Positions 55,594-64,000 of a stretch of DNA of 64,000 nt are shown piece by piece. Under the pieces are notes generated by a model that saw only the letters and a list, made by a program, of their open reading frames with translations, ran no database searches and was not told where the DNA came from. Each line of letters opens with the position of its first letter. The stretch's first letter is position 1. Origin of the DNA: Deltaproteobacteria bacterium (GTDB taxonomy: Bacteria; Desulfobacterota; Syntrophia; Syntrophales; UBA8958). The translations under genes were made by a program, and so were the position numbers. Where the stretch lies: assembly GCA_029553375.1 (NCBI GenBank), contig JAKPCH010000095.1, positions 1 to 64,000 of the forward strand. Direction: 5' to 3'.

Positions 55594-56817
55594 ATGGGTT
55601 TAGTGGTGCAGAAGTACGGCGGGACCTCCGTGGCCAATCTGGAGAAGATCAAGAACGTGGCCCGGAAGGTCATCAGGGCGAAGGAGGAAGGCAACGACGT
55701 GGTGGTCGTCCTCTCCGCCATGGCGGGGGAAACGGACCGCCTCATCGGCCTGGCCTTCCAGGCGGCGGAGGACCCGGACAGGCGCGAATACGACGCCCTC
55801 ATCTCCACGGGCGAGCAGGTGACGGTGTCCCTCCTCGCCATCGTGTTGAACGGTATGGGCTACCGGGCCCGGTCCTTTCTCGGCTACCAGGTGAAGGTCC
55901 ACACGGACCAGGCCTACACGAAGGCCCGGATCCTGAAGGTGGACACGCGGGTCATAAGGGAGGAGCTGAAAAAGGGATCCATCGTGGTCGTCGCGGGTTT
56001 CCAGGGCGTGGACATGGAAAACAACATCACGACCCTCGGACGAGGGGGGTCGGATACGAGCGCCGTGGCCCTCGCGGCGGCCCTGCGGGCCGATGTCTGC
56101 GAGATCTACACGGATGTGGACGGCGTGTACACCACCGATCCCAACGTCTACGACAAGGCCAGGCGCCTGAAGAGGATAAGCTACGACGAGATGCTCGAGA
56201 TGGCCCGGGCGGGGGCCAAGGTCCTGCAGCCCCGGTCGGTGGAGATGGCGAAAAAATACGAGGTGCCGGTGTACGTCAAGTCGTCTTTTACCGACGAGGG
56301 CGGAACGCTGGTGACGAAGGAGGATAAGGAGATGGAAAGAGAAGTGGTGTCGGGGGTGACCTACGACCGGGACCAGGCGAAGATCACCGTGGTCCACGTG
56401 CCCGACCGGCCGGGGATCGCCGCCCGTCTGTTCACCCCCCTGGCGGAGCACAATATCCCCGTGGACATGATCATCCAAAATGCCAGCATGGACAATTACA
56501 CGGATCTGAGCTTCACCGTTTCCCGCAAGGACGTCAAGGAGGCCTACCGTTTGGCCCAGGAGGCGGCGAAGGACGTGGGGGCCACGTCCGTCGAGGTGGA
56601 TGAGAACGTGGCCAAGATCTCCATCATCGGCGTCGGCATGATCAGTCACGCCGGTGTGGCCGCCAAGATGTTCACGACCCTCGCGAAGGAGGGGATCAAC
56701 ATCATGATGATCAGCACCTCGGAGATCAAGATCTCCTGCGTCGTCCAGGCGAAGTACACGGAACTGGCCGTGATGGTCCTCCATGACGCCTTCGAGCTGG
56801 ACAAGAGAGAGGATTAG
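55594..56817 (+). CDS. lysC: Aspartate kinase
   Basis: A 407-residue aspartokinase with N-terminal [36 protein letters not shown] and two C-terminal ACT domains ([15 protein letters not shown] and [17 protein letters not shown]) that mediate feedback by lysine or threonine. It makes aspartyl phosphate for lysine, methionine and threonine. ATG at 55594 with SD GGAGG 11 nt before; an upstream ATG at 55576 overlaps tsaE. Confidence 0.96.
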   Translation: MGLVVQKYGGTSVANLEKIKNVARKVIRAKEEGNDVVVVLSAMAGETDRLIGLAFQAAEDPDRREYDALISTGEQVTVSLLAIVLNGMGYRARSFLGYQVKVHTDQAYTKARILKVDTRVIREELKKGSIVVVAGFQGVDMENNITTLGRGGSDTSAVALAAALRADVCEIYTDVDGVYTTDPNVYDKARRLKRISYDEMLEMARAGAKVLQPRSVEMAKKYEVPVYVKSSFTDEGGTLVTKEDKEMEREVVSGVTYDRDQAKITVVHVPDRPGIAARLFTPLAEHNIPVDMIIQNASMDNYTDLSFTVSRKDVKEAYRLAQEAAKDVGATSVEVDENVAKISIIGVGMISHAGVAAKMFTTLAKEGINIMMISTSEIKISCVVQAKYTELAVMVLHDAFELDKRED

Positions 56818-56848
56818 GAATTACCGCGACATATTGAGGAGGCAGGTT

Positions 56849-57448
56849 GTGGGTCTGGCCTGCCTTTCCCTCGTCGGGATCGCCGTCTCCCTCGTGGGGG
56901 CGGCGTTCTTTCTGGAGAAGCGAGCCCAGGTCGATATACCCCTCTGGACGGAAGGGGAAAAGGGGGTGATCGTGGAGGTGTCCGGTTTTCAGGACCGCGA
57001 CGGTCTCTATCGGCTCCCCGAGGGTACGACGGTGTCTTCGTTCATAGCCGCCCTGAAGCCGAACGCGGCGGGGGAGGTCATCGTCCCCCCTTACCTGGGG
57101 GTCCTGCCCCTCCGGCCGGGCTGGTCCCTCCGGAGGGGAGAGGATGGGATGATCGGGCTCGGGGAGATGGGGGCCGCCAAGAAGATCGCCCTGGGTTTGC
57201 CCCTCGACGTCAACAACGCGACGAAGGAGGAATTGATGCTCATACCGGGTGTGAAGGAGGCCACGGCGGAAGCGATCGTCCGGTTCCGCCGCGACGCCGG
57301 GGGCCGGGTCCGGGACCTGGAGGAGCTCCTCGGGGTAAAGGGCATCAAGGAAAAGAGACTCGCCCACCTCAGGAAGTACCTGTACGCGGGCCCGGGAGTC
57401 CCCACCCGCCGGGCGGTCCTGGGGGATGATCGCTCTTACCGACGTTGA
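56849..57448 (+). CDS. ComEA-like membrane protein with SLBB-like and helix-hairpin-helix regions
   Basis: About 199 residues: N-terminal membrane segment (about 4-22), a beta-rich SLBB-like region (IVEVSGFQDRDGLYRLPEG), and a C-terminal tandem helix-hairpin-helix (DVNNATKEELMLIPGVKEATA ... LLGVKGIKEKRLAHL) as in ComEA. It may bind DNA at the outer face of the inner membrane, but a competence role is not shown here. The GTG at 56849 has SD GAGGAGG at 56836-56842; the longer ATG frame at 56783 would overlap lysC. Confidence 0.82.
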   Translation: MGLACLSLVGIAVSLVGAAFFLEKRAQVDIPLWTEGEKGVIVEVSGFQDRDGLYRLPEGTTVSSFIAALKPNAAGEVIVPPYLGVLPLRPGWSLRRGEDGMIGLGEMGAAKKIALGLPLDVNNATKEELMLIPGVKEATAEAIVRFRRDAGGRVRDLEELLGVKGIKEKRLAHLRKYLYAGPGVPTRRAVLGDDRSYRR

Positions 57449-57461
57449 CGGACCGGCGGGG

Positions 57462-58061
57462 TCAGTTGGCCAGACGGTAGGTCCTCAGGTAGCTCAGCAC
57501 CCGGTTGACGTATTCCCGGGTCTCCCGGTAGGGAGGGATGCCGTTGTACCTGATGACGGCGTTTTCCCCGGCGTTGTAGGCCGCCAGGGCCAGGGGCAGA
57601 TCACCCCGGAACAGCCTCAGGAGATAGCGGAGGTAACGGGTGCCGCCCTCGATGTTGTCCTCGGGGTGAAAGGAGTCGTCTACCTGGAGGGCCTGGGCGG
57701 TGGAAGGCATGAGCTGCATGAGGCCCCGGGCGCCCTTCGGCGAGACGGCGCGGTGGTTGAAGTTGGACTCCGCCTTGATGATCGCCTTGATCAGGGCCGA
57801 GTCCACGTTATACTTCTGGGCCGCCTTGTTGATGAGGCCGTCGTATTTGGCCACGTCCGCGGGCCTCATTTGGAAGAGGACCCGCTTTTCCCGATAGACC
57901 AGGACGTAATTGACATTGGGGTCCGAGGGGACGTTGGTGAGGTGGATGACCCCCTTTTTGTCCACGTAACGGTAGATGTCCGCCCCCGCCGGCGGGGGGA
58001 GGAGGAGGGCGGCGAGGACCGTGATCAGGACCGCCGCGATGACCGCAGGAGATGCTCTCAT
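57462..58061 (-). CDS. Lytic transglycosylase (SLT domain) with DUF4124
   Basis: A 199-residue exported protein: signal peptide (1-27), a short DUF4124-like domain (IYRYVDKKGVIHLTNVP), then a soluble lytic transglycosylase domain with catalytic glutamate in IIKAESNFN, GARGLMQLMP and LALAAYNAGENAV. It cleaves peptidoglycan in the periplasm. It converges with the ComEA-like gene over 13 nt. Confidence 0.93.
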   Translation of the reverse strand: MRASPAVIAAVLITVLAALLLPPPAGADIYRYVDKKGVIHLTNVPSDPNVNYVLVYREKRVLFQMRPADVAKYDGLINKAAQKYNVDSALIKAIIKAESNFNHRAVSPKGARGLMQLMPSTAQALQVDDSFHPEDNIEGGTRYLRYLLRLFRGDLPLALAAYNAGENAVIRYNGIPPYRETREYVNRVLSYLRTYRLAN

Positions 58062-58199
58062 GGTGATCGTCGACCTTTTCCTAGGCCTTCCATAAGAGAT
58101 GGGGCGGCGGATTTCAAGCCCTTTTTGATACCCTGAAGGCCTCGCAAGGGAAGGGGACGAGTCACTCCGCTCCGACGGGGATCGGGGCTGAGTTCGGTC

Positions 58200-58228
58200 T
58201 TGACAAGGCCTTTTTATGGTGATAGACG
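58200..58228 (+). promoter_or_regulatory. Possible promoter of tRNA-Pro
   Basis: A perfect TTGACA at 58200-58205 is followed after 16-17 nt by a poor -10 (ATAGAC/TAGACG around 58222-58228), some 30 nt before the tRNA. The -10 match is weak. Confidence 0.35.
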
Positions 58229-58258
58229 GTCCCCATTGTTTTCCTGCCCATTATCGGT

Positions 58259-58335
<77 letters not shown>

Positions 58336-58345
58336 TGAAAATCGA

Positions 58346-58377
58346 GGGGTTACGGATCGTGGCCGTAGCCCCTTTTT
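58346..58377 (+). terminator. Rho-independent terminator after tRNA-Pro
   Basis: GGGGTTACGG (58346-58355) pairs with CCGTAGCCCC (58363-58372), ten pairs with one G-U, loop of 7, then TTTTT (58373-58377). The hairpin contains the stop codon of the minus-strand gene 58350-59042, and a weak T-rich run on the other side could let it work in both directions. Confidence 0.85.
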
Positions 58378-59042
58378 CGTATTACCTCGCCGGGGCGACC
58401 GCGGCCGGGGAGATAGACGAAGGGTTGGGCCTCCAGGTCCTCGGCGAGGCACCGGATCAGCGGGTTGGGTGACGTCTCCGACACTCTGAGGGTCTCTCGG
58501 TATGCCTCCTCCAGGAGGGGCCGGATCTCCGTCCCGCCGGCCTCGTACGCCGCCCTGAGACGGTGGGCTTTGAAGAGGAGGAGGAAAGGGGCGAGGGAGG
58601 AGCCGGGGTTCCGCTTCAGCCACCCATCGGCGTGATTCGCCTCTCGAAGCGGCCCTTCCACGGCCCCCTCCCACTCGGCCGCGAGGGGCAGCTCCGCCAC
58701 GAAGGCCGCCGCCTCGGCACGGACCTCCGGGCCGAGGATGGCGGCCATTTGTTCCACGAGACGGTTTTTCCTTGGCGGGACGGCCTCTTCGGCGGAGGCG
58801 GCGACCCGGGGTGTCGATGGGCCCGGCCCCGGGGCTACGGCGGCGAGATACATCCGCAGGCACTGAAGTCTCCATGGGGGATAGCGGGAAAGGTCCGACC
58901 CCGAAGGCGCCGGTGAGCCCATGAAGACGATCTCCGTGAGGGAGGGGGGTTGAGAGGGGTATCCTTCCCCCCCATGGCCGTGCCCCCCGTTCAAAAGAAT
59001 TGCAAGAACAGCGGCGATAAGATAGCGATACAGAGGTGTCAT
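58350..59042 (-). CDS. Secreted protein of unknown function
   Basis: 230 residues; I do not recognise the family. A signal peptide (about 1-18, LYRYLIAAVLAILL) is followed by a short His/Gly-rich segment (NGGHGHGGEG) and then a mostly helical body. Codon use and frame quality match the neighbours. There is no cysteine-based motif and no catalytic signature. It lies alone between tRNA-Pro and the divergent CoA-transferase fusion gene, and its stop codon is inside the tRNA terminator. Confidence 0.65.
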   Translation of the reverse strand: MTPLYRYLIAAVLAILLNGGHGHGGEGYPSQPPSLTEIVFMGSPAPSGSDLSRYPPWRLQCLRMYLAAVAPGPGPSTPRVAASAEEAVPPRKNRLVEQMAAILGPEVRAEAAAFVAELPLAAEWEGAVEGPLREANHADGWLKRNPGSSLAPFLLLFKAHRLRAAYEAGGTEIRPLLEEAYRETLRVSETSPNPLIRCLAEDLEAQPFVYLPGRGRPGEVIRKRGYGHDP

Positions 59043-59159
59043 GGTTAAAAGGGGGCAGGGTGACCGTTTTTGTCCTGTAAATCATTCACGGAAACGATGT
59101 GTTGCAGGTCAATAATGGCCCCTGTTAAACGATGATGTCAAGGGCCAGGAGAAGGCGTC

Positions 59160-61064
59160 ATGGGAGACAGGCGGGATAGAGAGGGCCGGGAAGTTGCCTG
59201 GCAGGGAAAGATCGTGAAACCGGAGGAGGTCCTGGAGAGGATCGAGCCGGGGATGACCATCTTCCTCGGAACGGGCGTCGCCGAGCCCCGGACCCTCGTC
59301 AAGCACCTGACCGCATCCATGGCCTCCAACCTCCAGGATCTGGAGTTGATCCAGATGGTCAGCCTCGGAGACGCCGTGTCGGTGGACGAGCGTCATTCCC
59401 GGAAGTTCCGCCTCAAGACCTTCTTCTCCGGCTGGATCGCCAGCGAGGCCATCAGCCAGGGTCGGGTGGACCTCATACCGAGTCGTTTCTCCCGCATCCC
59501 CAGCCTTCTCAGGACAGGGGTAATCCATGTAGATGTCGCCTTTGTCCAGATCACGCCCCCCGATGCCTCCGGGTACTGCAATCTGGGCATCGGCGCCGAC
59601 GTCAGCCGTCAGGCCATGGAGGCGGCCAAGCTGGTCGTGGGGGAAATAAATCCCGAGGTCCCCGGGACCCTGGGGGACACCATCGTCCACGTGAACGACT
59701 TCGACCTCCTGGTGGAGTCCACGGAACCACCCTTCTTCATTCCCCGTTGGCCCTATGACGAGACGTATCTCCAGATCGCGTCCCATATCGCCTCGGTGGT
59801 GGAGGACGGGAGCTGTATCTCTTTCGCCATCGGGCCCCTCTACGAGGCCCTGGGTCAGGCCCTGGCCAAGAAGCGGAACCTCGGGGTCCACTCCCCCTTC
59901 TTCACCGACGCCCTCATGGACCTCATCAAGAGCGGCGCCGTAACGAACAGGAACAAGACCGTCTTCAGGGGCAAGTCCGTGGCCTCCTACGTCCTCGGCA
60001 CGAAGGAGCTGATGCGCTGGCTCGACCGCAACCCCCTGGTTGAGTTTCAGCCCGTCGACGTCGTCATGGACCCGAAGGTCATCGGGATGAACGACCGGAC
60101 CGTCGCCATCCTCCCCGCCCGCAAGGTGGACCTCACGGGCAACGTGGCCCTGCGGACGGGAAAGAGAAACGTGACGGCGGGTCCGGGGGCGGTCCAGGAG
60201 CTCTTCATGGGTGCCGCCCTCTCGAAGAAGGGACGCACCCTCTTCGCCCTCCCCAGCCGCAACCGCCAGGGGGAGCCCAACATCGTCCTCTCCGTGGACG
60301 GCCTCTCCTACCAGTTCTCCAACCGGGAGTCCCTGGATCTCGTCGCCACGGAGTACGGCGTGGCCTATCTCATGGGCCGGACCCTGAGGGAGCGGGCCCT
60401 TGCCCTCATCGACATCGCCCACCCCGACGACCGGATGGAACTGGTCCGTCAGGCCAAGGAGGCCAAGATCCTCTATGCCGACCAGATCTACTTCCCCGAG
60501 ACGGGGCGTCTCTACCCCCATCACATCGCCTACACCCACACCTTCAAGGGCAACCTGACGGTGCGCTTCCGGGCCATCAAGCCCTCCGACGAGGAGGAGA
60601 TGCGCCGCCTCTTCTATCGTTTTTCCGATCAGGCCGTCTATTACCGCTACTTCAGCCCCGTCAAGACGATGCCCCACCAGAAGATGCAGGAATACGTCAA
60701 CGTCGATTATCGGCGGGTCATGTCCGTTGTGGGGGTCATCGAGGAGGGGGGGGTGGAGAGGATCATCGCCGAGGGCCGCTACGTGAGAAAAGCGGAGAGC
60801 GCTTACGCCGACACGGCCTTTGTCGTGGACGAGGCCTACCAGGGCCTCGGCATCGCCACCTATCTCTTCCAGATGCTCGTCCGCCTGGCCAGGGAAGAGG
60901 GGATCGAGGGCTTCACGGCGGACATCCTCGCGGCGAACAAGGCCATGCTGCGGGTCTTCGAAAAATCCGCCTTCCCCATCAAGGCGGCCCTCTCCGGCGG
61001 CAGTTATGAAATCACCCTAACTTTTGAAGAACAAAAGGAAAAGAAAGAGGGAAAAGGGGCATAA
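59160..61064 (+). CDS. Acetyl-CoA hydrolase/transferase fused to a GNAT domain
   Basis: 634 residues. Residues about 15-455 are a class I CoA-transferase/acetyl-CoA hydrolase (GTGVAEPRTLVKHL, ITPPDASGYCNLGIGAD, a C-terminal-half EYGVAYLMGRTLRERA). From about 460 an N-acetyltransferase domain follows (VRFRAIKPSDEEEMRRLFYRF ... VDEAYQGLGIATYLF, the acetyl-CoA loop). The first part moves CoA between acids; the GNAT domain may acetylate a protein or regulate the enzyme (inference). ATG is preceded by CAGGAGAAGG. A terminator follows. Confidence 0.92.
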   Translation: MGDRRDREGREVAWQGKIVKPEEVLERIEPGMTIFLGTGVAEPRTLVKHLTASMASNLQDLELIQMVSLGDAVSVDERHSRKFRLKTFFSGWIASEAISQGRVDLIPSRFSRIPSLLRTGVIHVDVAFVQITPPDASGYCNLGIGADVSRQAMEAAKLVVGEINPEVPGTLGDTIVHVNDFDLLVESTEPPFFIPRWPYDETYLQIASHIASVVEDGSCISFAIGPLYEALGQALAKKRNLGVHSPFFTDALMDLIKSGAVTNRNKTVFRGKSVASYVLGTKELMRWLDRNPLVEFQPVDVVMDPKVIGMNDRTVAILPARKVDLTGNVALRTGKRNVTAGPGAVQELFMGAALSKKGRTLFALPSRNRQGEPNIVLSVDGLSYQFSNRESLDLVATEYGVAYLMGRTLRERALALIDIAHPDDRMELVRQAKEAKILYADQIYFPETGRLYPHHIAYTHTFKGNLTVRFRAIKPSDEEEMRRLFYRFSDQAVYYRYFSPVKTMPHQKMQEYVNVDYRRVMSVVGVIEEGGVERIIAEGRYVRKAESAYADTAFVVDEAYQGLGIATYLFQMLVRLAREEGIEGFTADILAANKAMLRVFEKSAFPIKAALSGGSYEITLTFEEQKEKKEGKGA

Positions 61065-61073
61065 AGGACTTGC

Positions 61074-61106
61074 AAGGGGCCGGTAATTGGTATAGAGGCC
61101 CCTTTT
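61074..61106 (+). terminator. Intrinsic terminator after the CoA-transferase-GNAT gene
   Basis: AAGGGGCC (61074-61081) pairs perfectly with GGCCCCTT (61097-61104) around a 15-nt loop; four T residues (61103-61106) end it. It lies 10 nt after the stop codon and separates that gene from the tRNA-Leu promoter. Confidence 0.65.
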
Positions 61107-61119
61107 CAAACTTTGGGCG

Positions 61120-61148
61120 TTGACATCGCAGGTGCCCGTGCATATAAC
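61120..61148 (+). promoter_or_regulatory. Promoter of tRNA-Leu and probably tig-clpP-clpX
   Basis: TTGACA (61120-61125), 17 nt, TATAAC (61143-61148): nearly consensus. Initiation would fall about 4 nt before the tRNA. No terminator lies between the tRNA and tig, so read-through into tig is likely. Confidence 0.8.
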
Positions 61149-61158
61149 CCTAACGACT

Positions 61159-61243
61159 GCGAGAGTGGCGGAACTGGGAGACGCACTGGACTTAGGATCC
61201 AGCGGTTTACACCGTAAGGGTTCAAATCCCTTCTCTCGCACCA
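61159..61243 (+). tRNA. tRNA-Leu (anticodon UAG)
   Basis: 85 nt, type II tRNA with a long variable arm. Acceptor GCGAGAG/CTCTCGC is perfect; anticodon stem CTGGA/TCCAG with loop CTTAGGA gives anticodon TAG (reads CUN). Variable arm GCGGTTTACACCGTAAGG, T-arm GTTCAAATC, and CCA is encoded. Confidence 0.96.
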
Positions 61244-61288
61244 TTTAGGAAAAGATAAACAGAATAACATATAAGGAGTGGCGACAAA

Positions 61289-62620
61289 GTGAGCGAGACA
61301 CGTCCGGCCGTGACCGTCGAGGACATCAGCCCCGTCAAGAAGAAATTGTCCATCGCTGTCCCCTGGGAGGAAACGAAGCGAGAGCTGGAAAGCAATTACA
61401 AAATCGTGGCCAGAAGCGCGAAGATAAAGGGTTTCCGCCCGGGCAAGGCGCCTCGCCCCCTGGTGGAGTCCGTTTACGGGGAGTTTATCGAGGAAGAGAC
61501 GATCAAAAAGCTCGTGAACAGGTTTTTCTGGGATGCCGTCGAGGAACGGTCCTTGAAACCCCTGGAGAGCCCGGAAGTGGAGCCCGGGGTGATAGTCCAG
61601 GGTCAGGATTTCACCTTCTCGGCCACCGTGGAGGTGGAACCGCTGATCGAGCCCCAAAACTACATGGGCCTGGAGTTGGAAAGGGAGGACGACACCGTCA
61701 CGGATCAGGACGTCCAGGAGCGCCTCGATAAGATAAGGGACATGTACGCCACCCTCGAAGACGTCGCCGAGGACCGGGGAGTGAAGGCCGGAGACGTCTG
61801 TATCATCGACTTCCAGGGCTTTATCGACGGTGTGGCGAGGGAGGACATCAAGGCCGAGGGACACGTGTTGGAGCCCGGGTCGCGGACCTTCGTCCCCGAA
61901 TTCGAGGACGCCCTGTACGGAATGAAGAAGGGTGAGACGAAGGAGCTGGATGTGAACTTCCCCGAGGACTACCACCACAAGGAGATGGCGGGCAAGACGG
62001 TCCGTTTTTCCGTGACCCTCAGGGAGATAAGAGAGAAGAAGGTCCCGCCCCTGGACGAAGATTTTGTTAAGAACCTTGAACGTTTCAACACCCTCGAGGA
62101 ACTGACCGAGGAGGTCCGCAGGGGCCTAGAGGAGGAGCGACGCAACCGGGCCGACGCGAATCTCCGCAAGGCCTTGATAGAAAGACTACTCGAGGATAAC
62201 GACTTCGATGTCCCGGACTCCCTCGTCAAACGCCGTTTGGTCGAGATGATGTTCGACGTCCACATGAAAATGAGGAGCGCCGGCATGAGAAATGACCAGG
62301 TGGAGGCCGTCATCGACAAGAACATTGCCTACATGAGCGGGGAGGCAGCCCTGGCCGTCAAGACCTCCCTGCTTCTCAAGGCCATCGCCGCCCGGGAACG
62401 GATAGTGGTGGAGGACGAGGAAGCGGAGGGACGAGTCCGCGAGATGGCGAGGCAGAGGGGCCAGGACGAGGAGGCCCTGCTGAAAAAATACCAGGACGAA
62501 GGCTTGATCGAGCAGGTGAAAGGTGATCTCCTGGCGAGAAAGACCCTCGATTTCATCGAGTCCCATGCCAAGATCCGCGTGGCGGCCCGGGACGAGAAAA
62601 CCGCCGGGGAGGTGTCATAA
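61289..62620 (+). CDS. tig: Trigger factor
   Basis: A 443-residue ribosome-associated chaperone. The N-terminal ribosome-binding loop [13 protein letters not shown], a central FKBP-type prolyl isomerase region ([17 protein letters not shown]) and the helical C-terminal domain are all recognisable. GTG start with SD AAGGAG. It heads tig-clpP-clpX, the conserved order, directly after tRNA-Leu. Confidence 0.96.
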   Translation: MSETRPAVTVEDISPVKKKLSIAVPWEETKRELESNYKIVARSAKIKGFRPGKAPRPLVESVYGEFIEEETIKKLVNRFFWDAVEERSLKPLESPEVEPGVIVQGQDFTFSATVEVEPLIEPQNYMGLELEREDDTVTDQDVQERLDKIRDMYATLEDVAEDRGVKAGDVCIIDFQGFIDGVAREDIKAEGHVLEPGSRTFVPEFEDALYGMKKGETKELDVNFPEDYHHKEMAGKTVRFSVTLREIREKKVPPLDEDFVKNLERFNTLEELTEEVRRGLEEERRNRADANLRKALIERLLEDNDFDVPDSLVKRRLVEMMFDVHMKMRSAGMRNDQVEAVIDKNIAYMSGEAALAVKTSLLLKAIAARERIVVEDEEAEGRVREMARQRGQDEEALLKKYQDEGLIEQVKGDLLARKTLDFIESHAKIRVAARDEKTAGEVS

Positions 62621-62621
62621 G

Positions 62622-63206
62622 ATGCCCCTGATTCCTATGGTGGTGGAACAGGACAGCCGCGGGGAGCGGGCCTTCGACATCTATTCCCGGCTCCTGAAGG
62701 ACCGGATCATCTTCCTGGGCACGGCCGTCGACGACACGGTGGCCAATCTCGTCATCGCCCAGATGCTCTACCTGGAGTCGGAGGACCCGGACAAGGACAT
62801 CTACTTCTATCTCAACACCCCCGGCGGGCACGTCAGCTCCGGCCTGGCCATTTACGACACCATGCGCTACATCCGCCCCCCCGTGAACACCTTCTGCATG
62901 GGCCAGGCGGCAAGCATGGGGGCCCTCCTCCTAGCGGCGGGGACGAAGGGGAAGCGATACGCCCTCCCCCATTCCCGGATCCTGATACATCAGCCCCTGG
63001 GCGGTTTTCAGGGCCAGGCCACGGATATTGACATCCAGGCCCGGGAGATACTAAGATTAAAAGACGAGCTGAACTCCATCCTCGCAGAGCTGACGGGTCA
63101 ACCTCTGGCCAAGATCCAAGCAGACACGGAGAGGGATTACTATATGGATCCTCGTCAGGCCAAAGAATACGGTCTGATCGACGAGATCATAACGAAGAGG
63201 CAATAG
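62622..63206 (+). CDS. clpP: ATP-dependent Clp protease proteolytic subunit
   Basis: A 194-residue ClpP with catalytic Ser98 ([11 protein letters not shown]), His123 (RILIHQP) and an aspartate in the [14 protein letters not shown] region. ATG lies 1 nt after the tig stop codon, with SD GGGGAGG upstream. It forms the protease chamber for ClpX. Confidence 0.97.
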   Translation: MPLIPMVVEQDSRGERAFDIYSRLLKDRIIFLGTAVDDTVANLVIAQMLYLESEDPDKDIYFYLNTPGGHVSSGLAIYDTMRYIRPPVNTFCMGQAASMGALLLAAGTKGKRYALPHSRILIHQPLGGFQGQATDIDIQAREILRLKDELNSILAELTGQPLAKIQADTERDYYMDPRQAKEYGLIDEIITKRQ

Positions 63207-63214
63207 AGGTTTCA

Positions 63215-64000
63215 ATGGTAAGAAGAAGAGAGCATAACGACAGGGGACTCCTCCACTGCTCATTCTGCGGCAAGAACCAGAACGAGGTGAAGAAACTCGT
63301 CGCCGGTCCGACGGCCTACATCTGCAACGAGTGCATCGAGCTGTGCCGCTGTATCGTCGCCGAGGACGGGGAGGGCCACCTCCCCGAAGAGGTCACGCGC
63401 AAGGGGATCCCCGAACCGAAAGAGATCAAGAAGTTTCTCGATTCCTACGTCATCGGCCAGGAAAGGACCAAGAAGGTCCTGTCCGTGGCCGTGTACAATC
63501 ACTACAAGCGTCTCTTGAGCGCCGTCAACATGGACGGCGTGGAGATCCAGAAGAGCAACGTCCTCCTCATCGGTCCCACGGGTTCCGGCAAGACCCTCCT
63601 CGCCAAGACCCTGGCGAAGATGCTCAAGGTCCCCTTCGCCATCGCCGACGCCACGACCCTCACGGAGGCCGGCTACGTGGGGGAGGACGTGGAGAACATC
63701 ATCCTTTCCCTCCTCCAGAATGCGGATTACGATGTCGAGCGGGCCTCCAAAGGGATCGTCTACATCGACGAGATCGACAAGATCGCCAAGAAGTCGGGCA
63801 ATCCCTCCATCACCAGGGACGTTTCCGGTGAAGGCGTCCAGCAGGCCCTCCTTAAGATCATCGAGGGGACCCTCGCCAACATCCCCCCCAAGGGGGGACG
63901 GAAGCACCCCCAGCAGGAGTTCATCCAGGTGGACACCACCAACATCCTCTTCATCTGCGGCGGGGCGTTCAACGGCCTGGAGGACATCATCGCCCGCCGG
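63215..64000 (+). CDS. clpX: ATP-dependent Clp protease ATPase subunit ClpX (3' end missing)
   Basis: The first 262 codons are visible, cut by the right edge. The N-terminal zinc domain has Cys15, Cys18, Cys37 and Cys40; then Walker [12 protein letters not shown], the [18 protein letters not shown] segment, Walker [11 protein letters not shown] and the [10 protein letters not shown] loop. ClpX unfolds substrates and feeds ClpP. The ATG lies 8 nt after the clpP stop. Confidence 0.97.
   Translation, partial: MVRRREHNDRGLLHCSFCGKNQNEVKKLVAGPTAYICNECIELCRCIVAEDGEGHLPEEVTRKGIPEPKEIKKFLDSYVIGQERTKKVLSVAVYNHYKRLLSAVNMDGVEIQKSNVLLIGPTGSGKTLLAKTLAKMLKVPFAIADATTLTEAGYVGEDVENIILSLLQNADYDVERASKGIVYIDEIDKIAKKSGNPSITRDVSGEGVQQALLKIIEGTLANIPPKGGRKHPQQEFIQVDTTNILFICGGAFNGLEDIIARR

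Overview
The window is a dense, high-GC (about 65 % by eye) stretch of bacterial chromosome with housekeeping and metabolic genes, two tRNAs, and no sign of phage, IS elements or CRISPR. Gene families and order (NikR, a full hyp set, Hox-type hydrogenase, tRNA-Leu/tig/clpP/clpX, tilS/ftsH/folP/acpS/tsaE/lysC, an anaerobe-style acyl-CoA oxidation operon, an acetyl-CoA hydrolase-GNAT fusion) suggest a Gram-negative, anaerobic, deltaproteobacterium-like organism (Desulfobacterota, perhaps syntrophic). This is inference from gene content; no rRNA is present.

Region 1 (1-6353) is the hydrogenase maturation operon hypA(partial)-hypC-hypD-hypB-hypF-hypE followed by nikR. Region 2 (6354-21149) is a roughly 660-bp regulatory stretch and then a tightly coupled ten-gene operon: tonB, a TonB-dependent receptor, a BtuFCD/FecBCD-like binding protein, permease and ATPase, an ABC-2 type ATPase/permease pair, and three chelatase-like subunits (CobN/BchH-like, BchI/ChlI-like, BchD/ChlD-like). 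Most junctions overlap by 4 nt. No tetrapyrrole biosynthesis gene is nearby, so I read this as a metal (probably nickel or cobalt) acquisition system that uses a chelatase-type machine. It is the most interesting part of the window. Region 3 (21168-25477, minus strand) is a [NiFe] hydrogenase, hoxU-hoxY-hoxH, plus its maturation endopeptidase, without the HoxE/HoxF diaphorase.

Region 4 (25771-34014) holds an enoyl-CoA hydratase/isomerase, a PcnB-like nucleotidyltransferase, a eukaryotic-type hexokinase, and a solute-binding lipoprotein coupled to a PAS-rich histidine kinase and a hotdog thioesterase. Region 5 (34301-42893, minus strand) is a TetR-controlled acyl-CoA operon: SDR dehydrogenase, thiolase, acyl-CoA ligase, acyl-CoA dehydrogenase, second thiolase, second ligase. 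A shared operator-like element lies before tetR and before the SDR gene.

Region 6 (43186-49481) contains a sirtuin, a stand-alone GMP-synthase-like ATP pyrophosphatase, an alpha/beta hydrolase, an M28 peptidase, panB, a DUF2520 reductase-like protein and a Tim44-domain protein. Region 7 (49571-57448) is the gph-tilS-ftsH-folP-acpS-tsaE-lysC-HhH protein run. Region 8 (57462-64000) has a lytic transglycosylase, tRNA-Pro with a clear terminator, an unknown secreted protein, the CoA-transferase-GNAT fusion, tRNA-Leu with a strong promoter, and tig-clpP-clpX (clpX cut by the right edge).

Taken together, the left 25 kb forms a nickel island: sensor (NikR), candidate uptake system, centre-assembly proteins (Hyp), processing protease and the hydrogenase that uses the metal. 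All functions are inferred from sequence recognition by eye; no database search was run.
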